From: Tetracentron sinense
Lineage: Eukaryota > Streptophyta > Magnoliopsida > Trochodendrales > Trochodendraceae
Reading direction: 5' to 3'
Assembly: GCA_015143295.1 (NCBI GenBank)
Contig: CM026570.1
Coordinates: 24,993,250-25,057,249, forward strand
DNA: 64,000 bases
Shown here: positions 55,335-64,000 of the stretch, in pieces
How positions within the stretch are numbered: position 1 is the first letter of the stretch
How the letters are laid out: each line of letters starts with the position of its first letter
The notes under the pieces: generated by a model
Seen by the model: the letters and a program-made list of their open reading frames with translations, nothing else
Told to the model about the DNA's origin: nothing
Database searches by the model: none
Position numbers and translations under genes: made by a program

Positions 55335-55459
55335 AGTGTTTAGCATGAAACCTAGCCAAAAATCCCCTCTTTGGTTTTGCTAACATGCACCTAATATTTT
55401 CTTTTGCTAAAGTGCACCGCCAAAGCCCATAAAGGTACTTAGGATCTTAACCAAATTTC

Positions 55460-55475
55460 TTCCCTTGAAGTGACT
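55460..55475. other. LINE target site duplication, right copy
   Basis: TTCCCTTGAAGTGACT, identical to 39792-39807. Confidence 0.95.
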
Positions 55476-55834
55476 AGTACTTGGACTTCGACTTAGATTC
55501 CCTTGGGTGGTTAAACTCTTCAATTCTTCATATCTTGAATGATGATCTTACTATTCTTTTTCTCTGAAATTACACATTCTAAATGAAAATATTAGTATCA
55601 TTAAGATCATTCCATTATTGTGTTATCATCGAAACTATTAAGGGTTGAACTAGTTTTATAATAAAATAATCATTGTTAAGTTTGAACCAAGAGAAGTTCC
55701 ACAAAGATTAATTTTAGAAATGTTTGTTCAAACAATTTGCATTTAATTTTCAAATTCATAAACAATGTATTATAAGCAAATTTAAGAGCATTAGAATATT
55801 TAACAAAAATCCATTTGCAACATTCACATTCACA
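55476..55834 (-). repeat. SIRE-type copia 3' LTR, proximal part (U3 start)
   Basis: Continuation of the LTR split by the LINE. On the minus strand it begins TGTGAATGTGAATG next to the polypurine tract at 55835-55853. Together with 38871-39807 it gives about 1.3 kb, and about 1.5 kb with the missing end. Confidence 0.75.
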
Positions 55835-55853
55835 TTTTCCTCCCCCTTGGCAT
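55835..55853 (-). other. Polypurine tract of the SIRE-type element
   Basis: The minus strand reads GATGCCAAGGGGGAGGAAAA at the LTR edge. GATGATGCCAA followed by a G run is characteristic of SIRE-type copia elements. Confidence 0.8.
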
Positions 55854-56027
55854 CATCAAAAATATACTAAAGAAAATTAAAGTAATCAACTCATCATGTG
55901 AATGGAAAAGGATGTCATATATATATCAAAAAGATTGAGGTACAAGTATGATCAGTCAACACATCCAAAAATAGAAAATAAGAACAGTAAATACATAAAA
56001 AGTAGAAAAATATAGAGGTGGTCTTCA

Positions 56028-57960
56028 TCACAACTTTTGCCTCTTCCTTGAGCTATCTGGTTTGAATGCAGTGTCCTTTCTCTTAGAAGTCTTGGACAGG
56101 TCTTGAGAGGAGTTAGAGGAGATCACATTCTCAACTGGTTGCTCTTTGGGTTGCTCTTCAGTCTTGGTTTGAGGCTGCTTAGTTGGGGGTGCTTGAGATG
56201 GAGCTGGAACTTCCACATCAGTATGGATAGGTACAAGTTCAAGCTTCTTCCTTATGCTCAGCATCTCCATAGCCACTTGATTTATTCTGGCAACCATCTC
56301 TCTAATGATAGGAGCTTGAGAATCCATTAATCCTACCATCTGTTGAATGAAGCTAGCTTGAACATTGACAGCCTTCCCCACACTAGTCATATCATCATCG
56401 AATCTGTCACTCACTACTGAGGCATCCACTGCCTTCCTCTCAATTAATGACAGTATGGAGTCAACCTTGTTCTTTACAACCTAACTAGATATCTCAATCT
56501 CTGTCAGTCTGGGCCCAATCACCTCATCTCTCTTCTTTCGCTCTGCCTGGATAATCTCCATCCTGGACTTTAGAGATGACAACCTGTCTCTAGTCTCGGA
56601 CTGGAACTGAATCTGACTCTGCCTCAACTCCAACTGGAATTGTTCCATGCTAGAAGCCATGGAAGCAATCTGACCAGCCATCAAGGACATCTGCTCATCT
56701 GATGGTGGTGGCCTACTGGGAGATACAAATTGCTGCCCAGGGTCCTCATAATGATCTAAGTCCTGTCTATGTGAGGACTTAGGAATCTCTACATCAATCA
56801 TAACATCTCCCCAATCAGGTCCAGCATCAGTCTTTGTTACTGTCTCAACAACAATCTCTTGGTCCTTTGGTAGCCCTAACTCAGTTGCTGCAGATGAAGG
56901 ACTGATAGGGGAATGGGTAGGAGAATGAGTAGGAGATGGAATGGGATCAAGGGAAGAAGGGAGTGGATTTGAGGAGTCACGAATGGAAGTAGAAGGAGGT
57001 ACAGGAGGAGTAGAGTGAGAAGGTGGAGGAGCAGAAGTGGGAATAGAAGGGTCTGGAATGGTTTGAGATTTTGGAACCCAAACTGGCCTCAATCAATGTG
57101 TTTCTCATACGCGTAATGGTAGCCTTTGAATACACATCTGAGTCGATCAGATTTTTCTTGTCATGATAGACAGACAAGGGGACTTTGAACTGTTTAAAGA
57201 CTCTGGTTAAGGCAAGACCAAAAGGCAATCTGGCTGAAGTTTTCTTGGCTGCATCTCTCATGACATGCATGATAATGAATGTAAGATCAACATGCTGGGT
57301 GGTTAGGATGCACCAAATTAGAAAGACATCAAAGAAGGTTATAAAATCTCTACCACCACCTCGAGGTACAATATCATAGGTGATAATGTGGTGAGCTAAC
57401 CTAGCATCAAGGGTGAGATCCTTGAGCTTAGGAAGGGACAGACTTTGTGTTGTCCTTGTTGACACACAATATGTTTAAAACCTCAAAAACATTAAACCCC
57501 TCATGGGAGACCCGTTGGTTAATGGTATAAGTTTGGAAGTCCCCACTAGGTAATTTAAGAATGGATTGAAGTTCATCATGGTTAAAAGAGATTTTCTTGG
57601 CATGAGCATATGAATTTATAGTTTTTGTGGTTTTATCATAGGTAAGATGGGAGTAGAATTACTTGACAAGGTCTGGGTACATGGATTCATGAAATCCTAA
57701 GAACCTATGCCACTTAAGGGCTTGGAATTTTGAAGCAATTACATCTAAGCCCATATCCTTGAATAAATCCAAATATGGAACCTTAACAAACATAGGTTCT
57801 TTCTTGATGAAGATCCTTGTTTCTCTTGGGCTTCCTTGGTCTGGAATAGGTTGGGAGCCTCTACCTGGGACGGTTCTTCAGCTTAATTTGCCCTTTTCTC
57901 TGTTGCCGTGGCTTTCTCCTTGGTATGCGGCACTGATGGGGTTTTTGTCGTTGGAGTCAT
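56028..57960 (-). pseudogene. SIRE-type third ORF: plant-transposon-protein-like, proline-rich, coiled coil
   Basis: A likely start is at 57960 (MTPTTKTPSVPHTKEKA). After frame breaks, text near 57740-57480 has KWHRFLGFHESMYPDLV and KISFNHDELQSILKLP, and 57465-56977 has HIITYDIVPRGGGRDFITFF and ARLPFGLALTRVFKQF. This pattern resembles the 'putative plant transposon protein' domain. The 57092-56481 piece is proline/serine-rich and then turns into a heptad-like coiled coil (MEQFQLELRQSQIQFQSET). The 56429-56028 piece has another helix and a basic tail (KRKDTAF..SSRKRQKL). SIRE elements are known for an extra ORF with proline-rich and coiled-coil parts after RT, sometimes called env-like; no membrane segment is evident here. 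Function unknown. Confidence 0.65.
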
Positions 57961-58480
57961 TGATTTAAGAGTAATGAAATAATTTAGAATAAGTTTGGAG
58001 GAGAATAGAAGAAGGTTTGAAGGTTTGGGAATGCAAGGGAATGAGGATTTGAAAAGATGAACTGTGAATCAAAAAAGAAATTAGGTTTTAATTTATTGAT
58101 TTGTGGTCACTCGTCGACGAGTAAGTTGGACTCGTTGCCCAGTGTCTTTGAAATCTTAGACTTTTAAGTCACTTGTCACCGAGTGGCTGAAGTTTGGCTA
58201 CTGGAATGGGCACTCGTCAACGAGTACAAGTCTATACTCTGACTCGTCGCCGAGTCCATACACAGAAACTAAATTTTCTTGATTTTTAAGTTCAAATCCA
58301 ATATCTTAAGCTTTTAAATCTTCCTTTTAATAAACATAGGATTATTATTAGATATTCAAAACCACAGTTCAAGTAGATATACAAAGTAAACACATTCCAA
58401 CATTCATCATATATCAACATGAAACATATTCAACCATTATTATCAATTTTTGAACTTAGGCATATTTTCATTTAATGTCA
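57961..58480 (-). promoter_or_regulatory. Spacer upstream of ORF3 with a palindrome array; candidate internal promoter
   Basis: Between the end of RNase H and ORF3 lies about 0.5 kb of noncoding sequence. It contains palindrome-like 14-mers of the LTR type (ACTCGTCGACGAGT) at 58109, 58130, 58171, 58212 and 58242. A pyrimidine-rich leader follows up to the ORF3 ATG. I do not see a clean TATA box (an AATAAATTAAAA stretch is near 58090). Promoter function is inferred. Confidence 0.5.
58109..58255 (-). repeat. Palindrome array E' upstream of ORF3
   Basis: Copies start at 58109 (perfect), 58130, 58171, 58212 and 58242. Steps are 21, 41, 41 and 30 bp. Variants such as ACTCGTTGCCCAGT, ACTTGTCACCGAGT, ACTCGTCAACGAGT and ACTCGTCGCCGAGT keep the outer arms. 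The motif is the same as in the LTR at 39400-39485. Confidence 0.85.
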
Positions 58481-59046
58481 CACAATCTAGTCATGCCTAA
58501 TTCTCTTCTTAAAGTACTAAATCTATCATAAGAGAGTGGTTTAGTAAATATGTCTGCAAGTTAGTTATTTGTTTCAACAAATTCCAATATTACATCCCCA
58601 TTTTGAACATGATCCTTTATGAAATGATTTCTAATTTCAATGTGTTTAGTTTTTGAATGATGAATTGGATTTTTTGTCATACATATAACACTTGTATTGT
58701 CACACTTAATTGGAATTTTATCATAAAACAAGTTGAAGTACTCTAGTTATTGTTTCATGTATAATGTTTGAGAACAACAACTCTCAGCTGCTACATATTC
58801 AGCCTCAGCTGTAGGTAGAGCTACAGAGTTTTGTTTCTTACATGACCATAAAACTAATGAGTGTCCTAAGAAGTGACAAGTGTCACTAGTGCTCTTCCGA
58901 TCAACTTTACATCCAGCAAAGTCAGCATCAGAATAACTAACTAGTTCCAGTGATGTGTTCTTAGGGTACCATAGTCCTAATTCAATTGTTCCAATTAAAT
59001 ATTTGGAAATTATTTTTATTGCAGTCATATGTGATTCTTTAGTATT
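58481..59046 (-). pseudogene. pol: SIRE-type RNase H
   Basis: The 59028-58747 piece reads YLIGTIELGLWYPKNTSLEL, YSDADFAGCKVDRKSTS (catalytic D) and TAEAEYVAAESCCSQ (catalytic E). A stop at about 58747 interrupts it; the text then continues to about 58480 with KTKHIEIRNHFIKDHV and LADIFTKPL, the usual copia RNase H end. Degrades RNA of the hybrid during cDNA synthesis. Confidence 0.92.
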
Positions 59047-59049
59047 AGC

Positions 59050-60358
59050 TTAAAATCTAGCACATATGCAAACACTAAACATGATATCAGGTCTACTAGC
59101 AGTCAAATAAAATAAACTACTAATCATACCTCGATATTTTGTTTCTTCCACACTAATGTCCTTATCATCTTTATCCAATTTTGTAGATGGACTCATGGGA
59201 GTATCAGCTTCCTTTGAGTTGTTCATCCAAAATTTATTGAGCAGCTCTGTTGTGTACTTGACTTGATTGATAAAGGTGTCTTCATTTGTTTGCTTGATTT
59301 GTAGCTCAAGGAAGAAGTTTAACTCCCTCATCATGCTCATTTCAAATTCACCTTGCATAGATTTAGCAAAGTCTTGACAATGCGATTCATGAGTAGAACC
59401 AAAAATAATATCATCAATATAGATTTGCACTATTATCATATCATCATTTTTGGACTTTATGAACAATGCAGTATCTATTTTTCCTCTAATGAACTCATTA
59501 TCAAGAAAAAGCTACTTAATTTACCTTACCAAGCTCTAGGAGCTTGTTTTAAACCATAAAGAGCTTTAGTAAGTTTAAACACATAATTAGGCATTTCATG
59601 ATTTTCAAAGCAAGGAGGTTGTTCAACATAAACTTTTTCGAAATAAATTCATTTAAGAAACCATTTTTGACATTCATTTGATATAGTTTAAAATCTTTAA
59701 AACTAGTATATGCAAGCAACATTCTAATAGCTTCAAGTCTAGCAACATGACAAAAGTTTCATCATAATCAATTCCCTCTTATTGGTTAGATCCTTGAGCT
59801 ACTAGTCTAGTTTTATTTTTAACAATATTTCGACTTTTATTTTTTTTGTTTCTAAATATTCACTTAGTACCAATTATAGATTTGCTTTTAGGTGTAGGTA
59901 CTAAGTCTCATACTTGATTTCTTTCAAATTGATTTAGTTCATCTTGCATAGCAATTCCCCATGATTCATCATTAATTGCTTCAAATGCATTTTTAGGTTC
60001 AATTTGAGAGATGATTGTAAGGTTATTACAGACATTTCTTCTTGTTCTTACACCTTATTCCATGTTACCAAGTATTTGATTTTTAGGATGATCTTTTATT
60101 AATCTCCATGCCTTAAAAAATTGAGTTTCATTTTCTTCATTTTCATCAAGGTTTCAACTTCAAGGTTTTATCATCATTGTTATTAACTTGATCTTCATTA
60201 TCATCTTTATTGATTTCCAAGGTTGCTATATCTTTAGATATGTTTTCAATTTTGGCATTTGGATCATCATCTTCAATTTTCTTAGATTCAAATGAATTAG
60301 ATTCATCAAATATAACATGCATAGATTCTTCTACAATTAGGAAAATTTTATTAAACAC
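59050..60358 (-). pseudogene. pol: SIRE-type reverse transcriptase and linker
   Basis: The linker (60358-60146) is acid-rich. The RT N-terminal half (about 60130-59480) is frameshifted but shows [20 protein letters not shown] in another frame. The open piece 59466-59050 has the catalytic box IVQIYIDDIIFGSTHESH and the thumb with ASRPDIMFSVCICARF. Motif order and wording are typical of SIRE/Maximus copia. Confidence 0.9.
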
Positions 60359-61140
60359 CCTATAAGCTTTGCTATTGGAAGAATAACCAAGAAATATTCA
60401 TTCACTAGATTTTGGTTCAAATTTCTTTAAATTGTGTTTATTATTAAGAATGAAACATTTGCATCCAAATACTTTAAAGTAATCAATATTAGGTGATTTT
60501 CAATTCCAAAGTTCATAAAGGGTTTTATTTAATTTGTTTATAATAACAACTCTATTAATCACATAGCAAGAAGTATTAATGGCCTCAGCCTAAAAATAAT
60601 TAGGTAATTTATGTTCATTTAACATAGTTTCTACTCATTTCTTGTAAAGATCTATTATTTTTTTCAACTACCTCATTTTGTTGAGGAGCTCTAGGAGCGG
60701 ATAAGTTATGATTAAAACATTTATCTTCACAAAAAGATTCAAATTATTTATTCTTGAATTCTCCACCTCTATCACTTCTAATATTATTAATAGAGTATTT
60801 GTTATTTTAAACTCTTTTACAAAAATTTTCAAACAAAACATGCACTTCACTTTTATGAGATAGAATAATACCCAAGTATGTATAGAATAATCATCAACAA
60901 TCATAAATGCATAAAGCTTATCACCTAAGCTAGCAACATCATTTGGCCAAAATAAATCCATATGCAATAATTCCAAAGGCCTAGAAGTTGAGATTTCTAG
61001 TTTCTTTTTAAAAGATAATTTAATTTGTTTTCCTAGTTGGCAAACATCACAAATTTTGTCTTTTGAAAACTTTTTTGGCAAACCTTTTACAAGATCATTT
61101 CTAGACAATTTAGATAATAAATTCATACTTGCATTACGTA
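60359..61140 (-). pseudogene. pol: SIRE-type integrase
   Basis: The 61126-60668 piece carries LISKLS-like MNLLSKLSRNDLVKGLP, KICDVCQLGKQ (zinc cysteines), and RPLELLHMDLFWP (first catalytic D) and MIVDDYSIHTWV. The rest of the core (to about 60360) is broken by stops and frame changes, with fragments such as HNLSAPRAPQQNEVVEKNN near 60660-60720. The wording is SIRE-like. Confidence 0.88.
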
Positions 61141-61610
61141 ATCTTCTATGTCATAACCAACTAGGTTCATTGATAGCTGAAAAACACATTAAGTTTTTAG
61201 AGACTAATTCATCAAAATCAATAGTATACACATTTTCATATCTATGAGTAATGAACATGATATTAATGTTATCTTTGTCTTTAATGATGCATACATTAGA
61301 TTTAAAAGATACATTTAAACCTTTATCACACAATTGACTAATACTAATTGAATTATGTTTAAGATTATTAACTAATAAAACATTCTCAATAAAAGTAGTA
61401 TTATCTTTACCAACATTACCTATACCGATGATCTTCCCTTTCATGTTGTCCCAAAATGTCACATGCCCTCCATCTTTAGGAGTAATTGAGATAAATAGTT
61501 TTTTGTTCCCCGACATGTGCATAGAGCATCCATTATCCAAGAACCACCTTGACTTGGGGGAGTTAAATTTCAAACATACCTATAAGATAAGATTTAAGTA
61601 ACTCCAACAT
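61141..61610 (-). pseudogene. pol: SIRE-type protease and pre-integrase segment
   Basis: The 61573-61151 piece begins with SRWFLDNGCSMHMSGNK, where the active-site triad is D-N-G in place of D-S-G, and continues with VTFWDNMKGKIIGIGNVG and LLVNNLKHNSISISQLCDKG. It leads directly into the pre-integrase zinc region. Confidence 0.85.
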
Positions 61611-63320
61611 ATGTTCCTACCGGTACCCACACAGTCTTGGTTGGTACCCAAACTGATTTTTGATTGGTCTTAGTAGGATAAGTTCCTTTAGGGACCCAAA
61701 CCATGTTTGGTCCTTTATGGATGGTCTTGGGAGTGAATGATCCATTTGGGACCCAAACTTTCTTCACCATTTTATTTCCATTAAAAGTAAAGAATACATT
61801 AAATAGTGGGTTTAAAACATTTGTTGATTTTGAAAAGAAGTTTTGTTATTCTTTTTGTTTTGCAAAGGGATTGTACCCAAGTCCGACCTTACCAAAGACA
61901 CATCTTTGTTGGCCCAAAAGTCTCTCAAGGTTCTTTTCACCCATAGACAAAGTGTGAGCTATCTTAGTCAAATCTTTGACTTTAGCTTGAAGCTCTTCAC
62001 ACTCACAAAGTGATCATTGGGATGAATTTTGAAATTTCTTTAATTTTTCATTCAAAATATCATTTTCTTCTGCAAGGGAGGTCTTGTCATTTTGTAAAAC
62101 TTCATAAGAATTTTTAAGAGAAATAATGTCCTTTTTGAAAGATTTGTTTATAGAGGCAATTCTTTTAATTTCTAAATAAAGTTCATCAAAAGCATCTCTA
62201 ATCTCATCATAAGAAAGAGATTCACTAAGTGAAGGATTTATATCATCCTCATTGGTCATGAGGCACAAATTAGTCATCTCTTCATCGCTAGAAGCTTCCG
62301 ATCCGCTTTCCTTGGAATCGTCTCATGTATCTTTCATAGCCTTTTTCCGGAACCTTTTGCTTTTCTTAGTGGAGGACACTTCGTCTTGATGTGTCCCGGC
62401 TTTTTGCATTCGTAGCAAATAATCAGTTTTTTTTTGCTTGTTTCACCTTTGGATAGTTCCTTAGTGAATTCTTTTTTGAAAGACTTCTTCTTGAAGTTCC
62501 TTTTGTTTTTGAGGAACCTCTTGAATTTTCTAGCCATGAAAAGTTATGTCTTCATCCTCCTCACTTTCCTCTTCTTCACTTTCTTCTTCTTGATGAGATG
62601 ACTTGAGAGCAAGTCCTTTCTTGTGCTTGAGCTCGTCTTCTTAATGTCCCTTCATGATTCATTAATGACTCAAGAAGCTCATCCATTTGGACCTTTGTCA
62701 AGTCCTTAGCTTCTTGAATGATCGTCACTTTGGAAGACCATTCATTTGGCAATGACCTCAGCACTTTTCTTACATTTTCTACACTAGAATAAACTTTACC
62801 AAGTGCCTTTTGTCCATTCAAAATATTAGTGAACCTAGTAAACATTTTAATAATTGATTCATCATTTTCTATTTTGAAAAGTTCATATTTGTGAACCAAC
62901 ATACTGATTTTTTCTTCTTTTACTTGATTGGTTCCTTCATATCTAACTTGAAGCTTATCCCATATTTTTTTGGCTGAATCACATCCAGAGACTCTATTAA
63001 ACTCTTGGGGGCTAAGAGCACAATAAAGATTGCAAATTTCCTTAGCATTAATCTGAATGAGTTTAATATCAGCATCATTCTATTTCTGAGGAATTTTAAC
63101 ATCATCAACTATTTTTTAGGGAAGATATGGACCTTTGACTATGACTGTCCAGCATTCATAATCAAGAGCTTGGATGTAATACATCATCCTAGTTTTCTAA
63201 TAGTTATAATTTTTCTCATTGAACAATGGAGGATGGGTGGTCGATTGGCCTTCTCCTAAGGTAGTAGCAAAGATGTTTGTCATTAAGGATCTTTAACTCA
63301 AGATTGTTAAATCTAAATAA
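61611..63320 (-). pseudogene. gag: SIRE-type gag
   Basis: The N-terminal part lies in 63260-62920 (FNEKNYNYWKTRMMYYIQ-like text near 63220-63170). The 62902-62576 piece has FKIENDESIIKMFTRFTNIL and VRKVLRSLPNEWSSKVT. The zinc knuckle CYECKKPGHIKTKCP is in 62537-62334. A coiled-coil segment follows in 62277-62014 (EVLQNDKTSLAEENDILNEK). The linker 62000-61610 has repeated WVPK-type phrases (GTKTVWVPK family). The frame is broken in several places. Confidence 0.88.
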
Positions 63321-63329
63321 CAGAGTATT

Positions 63330-63345
63330 AGGCTCTAATACCAAT
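63330..63345 (-). other. Primer binding site of the SIRE-type element
   Basis: The minus strand reads TTGGTATTAGAGCC near the LTR edge, one base different from the usual TGGTATCAGAGCC. Confidence 0.8.
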
Positions 63346-64000
63346 TGTTGCCCAGTTAATGGTTGATTAGGGTCAATGGCAAATTAAAATTTTAACTAAG
63401 TGATTTATGTGGAATTTAAATGAAATCATAAATTAGCTATAAGCAATAATAAACTGAATTAGAGAGAGAGAGGGAGAGACAAAGAATACCACACACATGA
63501 TATGTTATCGGGGTTCAACAACTTGCCTACGTCCCCGCCTTTAAACTTTCCGCTTAAGGATTTTCTCATGATTCCACTAATTGCACTCTTCTTTACAGGT
63601 AGAGAATAAGCCTTTACAATCATTTTCGCAGGCTCAGGATCAAACCTCTTCAAGAGAGACCATCTCTTGGATACAAGAAGAACTTGTTAACTTGTGCAAG
63701 AATACTCAATTCTTGACTTTAACTTTTACAGAAATTTGTTGGATATAAAATTCGAATTTGAAAGCTCCTAACTAAGCTAGATATGAATGGAATACAAGAT
63801 AGTAATCACTCAAGAATGATTGAAATTGAATGTTCAAGTTATGAGGGATTGAGATTCTAGGTATTCAATAAAAAAACAGAGTATTGATTGTTGGAGAATA
63901 TTGAATAATCAAAGTGTGAATGAATAGTGTTAGAATCTTGTATTTTGTTAATAAATAAGCTCTCTTTATTGTTGAGCAATCAATTATAGCCGTTGGGAGC
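63346..64000 (-). repeat. SIRE-type copia 5' LTR (runs out of the window)
   Basis: The plus strand starts TGTTGCCCAGTTAATGG at 63346. The segment 63526-64000 matches 38876-39365. A small frame at 63459-63653 lies in it and is not a gene. The TATA position (about 63961-63972) is mutated relative to the other LTR. The palindromes expected next lie beyond the window end. Confidence 0.9.

Larger units (their letters stand above)
39808..55459 (-). mobile_element. L1-type LINE, interrupted by Reina element and internally duplicated
   Basis: The minus strand runs from a short 5' leader at 55459 through ORF1 (DUF4283 and zinc knuckle), endonuclease, reverse transcriptase, zinc-binding domain and RNase H to a poly-A tail (T run at 39808-39815). 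The 16-bp target duplication supports target-primed reverse transcription. Two events enlarge it: a Reina gypsy insertion (40140-45441) and a direct duplication of about 4.2 kb (45830-50056 and 50057-54284). Without these the LINE would be about 6.1 kb, a normal plant length. Confidence 0.95.

Overview
This is repeat-rich plant nuclear DNA, most likely from a eudicot with a large genome. It contains plant-type Ty1/copia, Ty3/gypsy (Tat/Ogre, Tekay and Reina lineages) and L1-type LINE sequences stacked inside one another. I find no convincing host gene, tRNA, rRNA or CRISPR. Nearly every long reading frame is a piece of a retroelement polyprotein, and most carry stops or frameshifts. The species cannot be named from the sequence.

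Layout. 1-6515: a Ty1/copia element on the + strand (LTR end, primer site, long leader, gag, protease, integrase, reverse transcriptase), cut off inside the reverse transcriptase. 6516-15134: a decayed Tat/Ogre-type Ty3/gypsy element on the + strand (extra DUF7745-like ORF, gag, protease, G-patch-like segment, reverse transcriptase). It is interrupted at 7021-9440 and ended at about 15135 by two minus-strand, Tekay-like LTR remnants (LTR-A and LTR-B). 17371-22944: noncoding DNA with several tandem arrays and a stretch resembling a Tat/Ogre LTR. 22945-24459: a solo LTR (family D) with a perfect 5-bp target duplication. 24806-29096: a Tekay-type solo LTR carrying a second family D solo LTR (26987-28287, perfect target duplication) and an internal ~0.55-kb duplication. 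29577-31050: a probable partial LTR of another family. 31055-38868: a minus-strand Tekay (Del) chromovirus with a truncated 3' LTR. 38871-64000: a minus-strand SIRE-type copia element with a proline-rich third ORF. A LINE (39808-55459, 16-bp target duplication, poly-A tail) is inserted in its 3' LTR. A young Reina-type gypsy element (40140-45441, 419-bp LTRs, target duplication GAATA) is inserted in that LINE. The LINE also holds a 4.2-kb tandem duplication that looks like an assembly artefact.

The most interesting signal is shared by LTR groups that are otherwise different. Arrays of short palindromes lie just upstream of the TATA box in the U3 region. The palindrome is specific to each group (GACGATCGATCGTC, TGCGATCGATCGCA, AGGGTCGACCCT or ACTCGTCGACGAGT), but neighbouring copies are repeatedly spaced 20-22 bp apart, two turns of B-DNA. 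The SIRE-like element carries its palindrome both in the LTR and directly upstream of its third ORF, which suggests an internal promoter. LTR-B also has three hairpin-like repeats whose stems differ in sequence but still pair.

The elements do not act together as a pathway. The order of insertion can be read from target duplications: SIRE-type copia, then LINE, then Reina; and Tekay LTR, then family D LTR. No element here looks intact, though the Reina copy is young and has only three obvious lesions.
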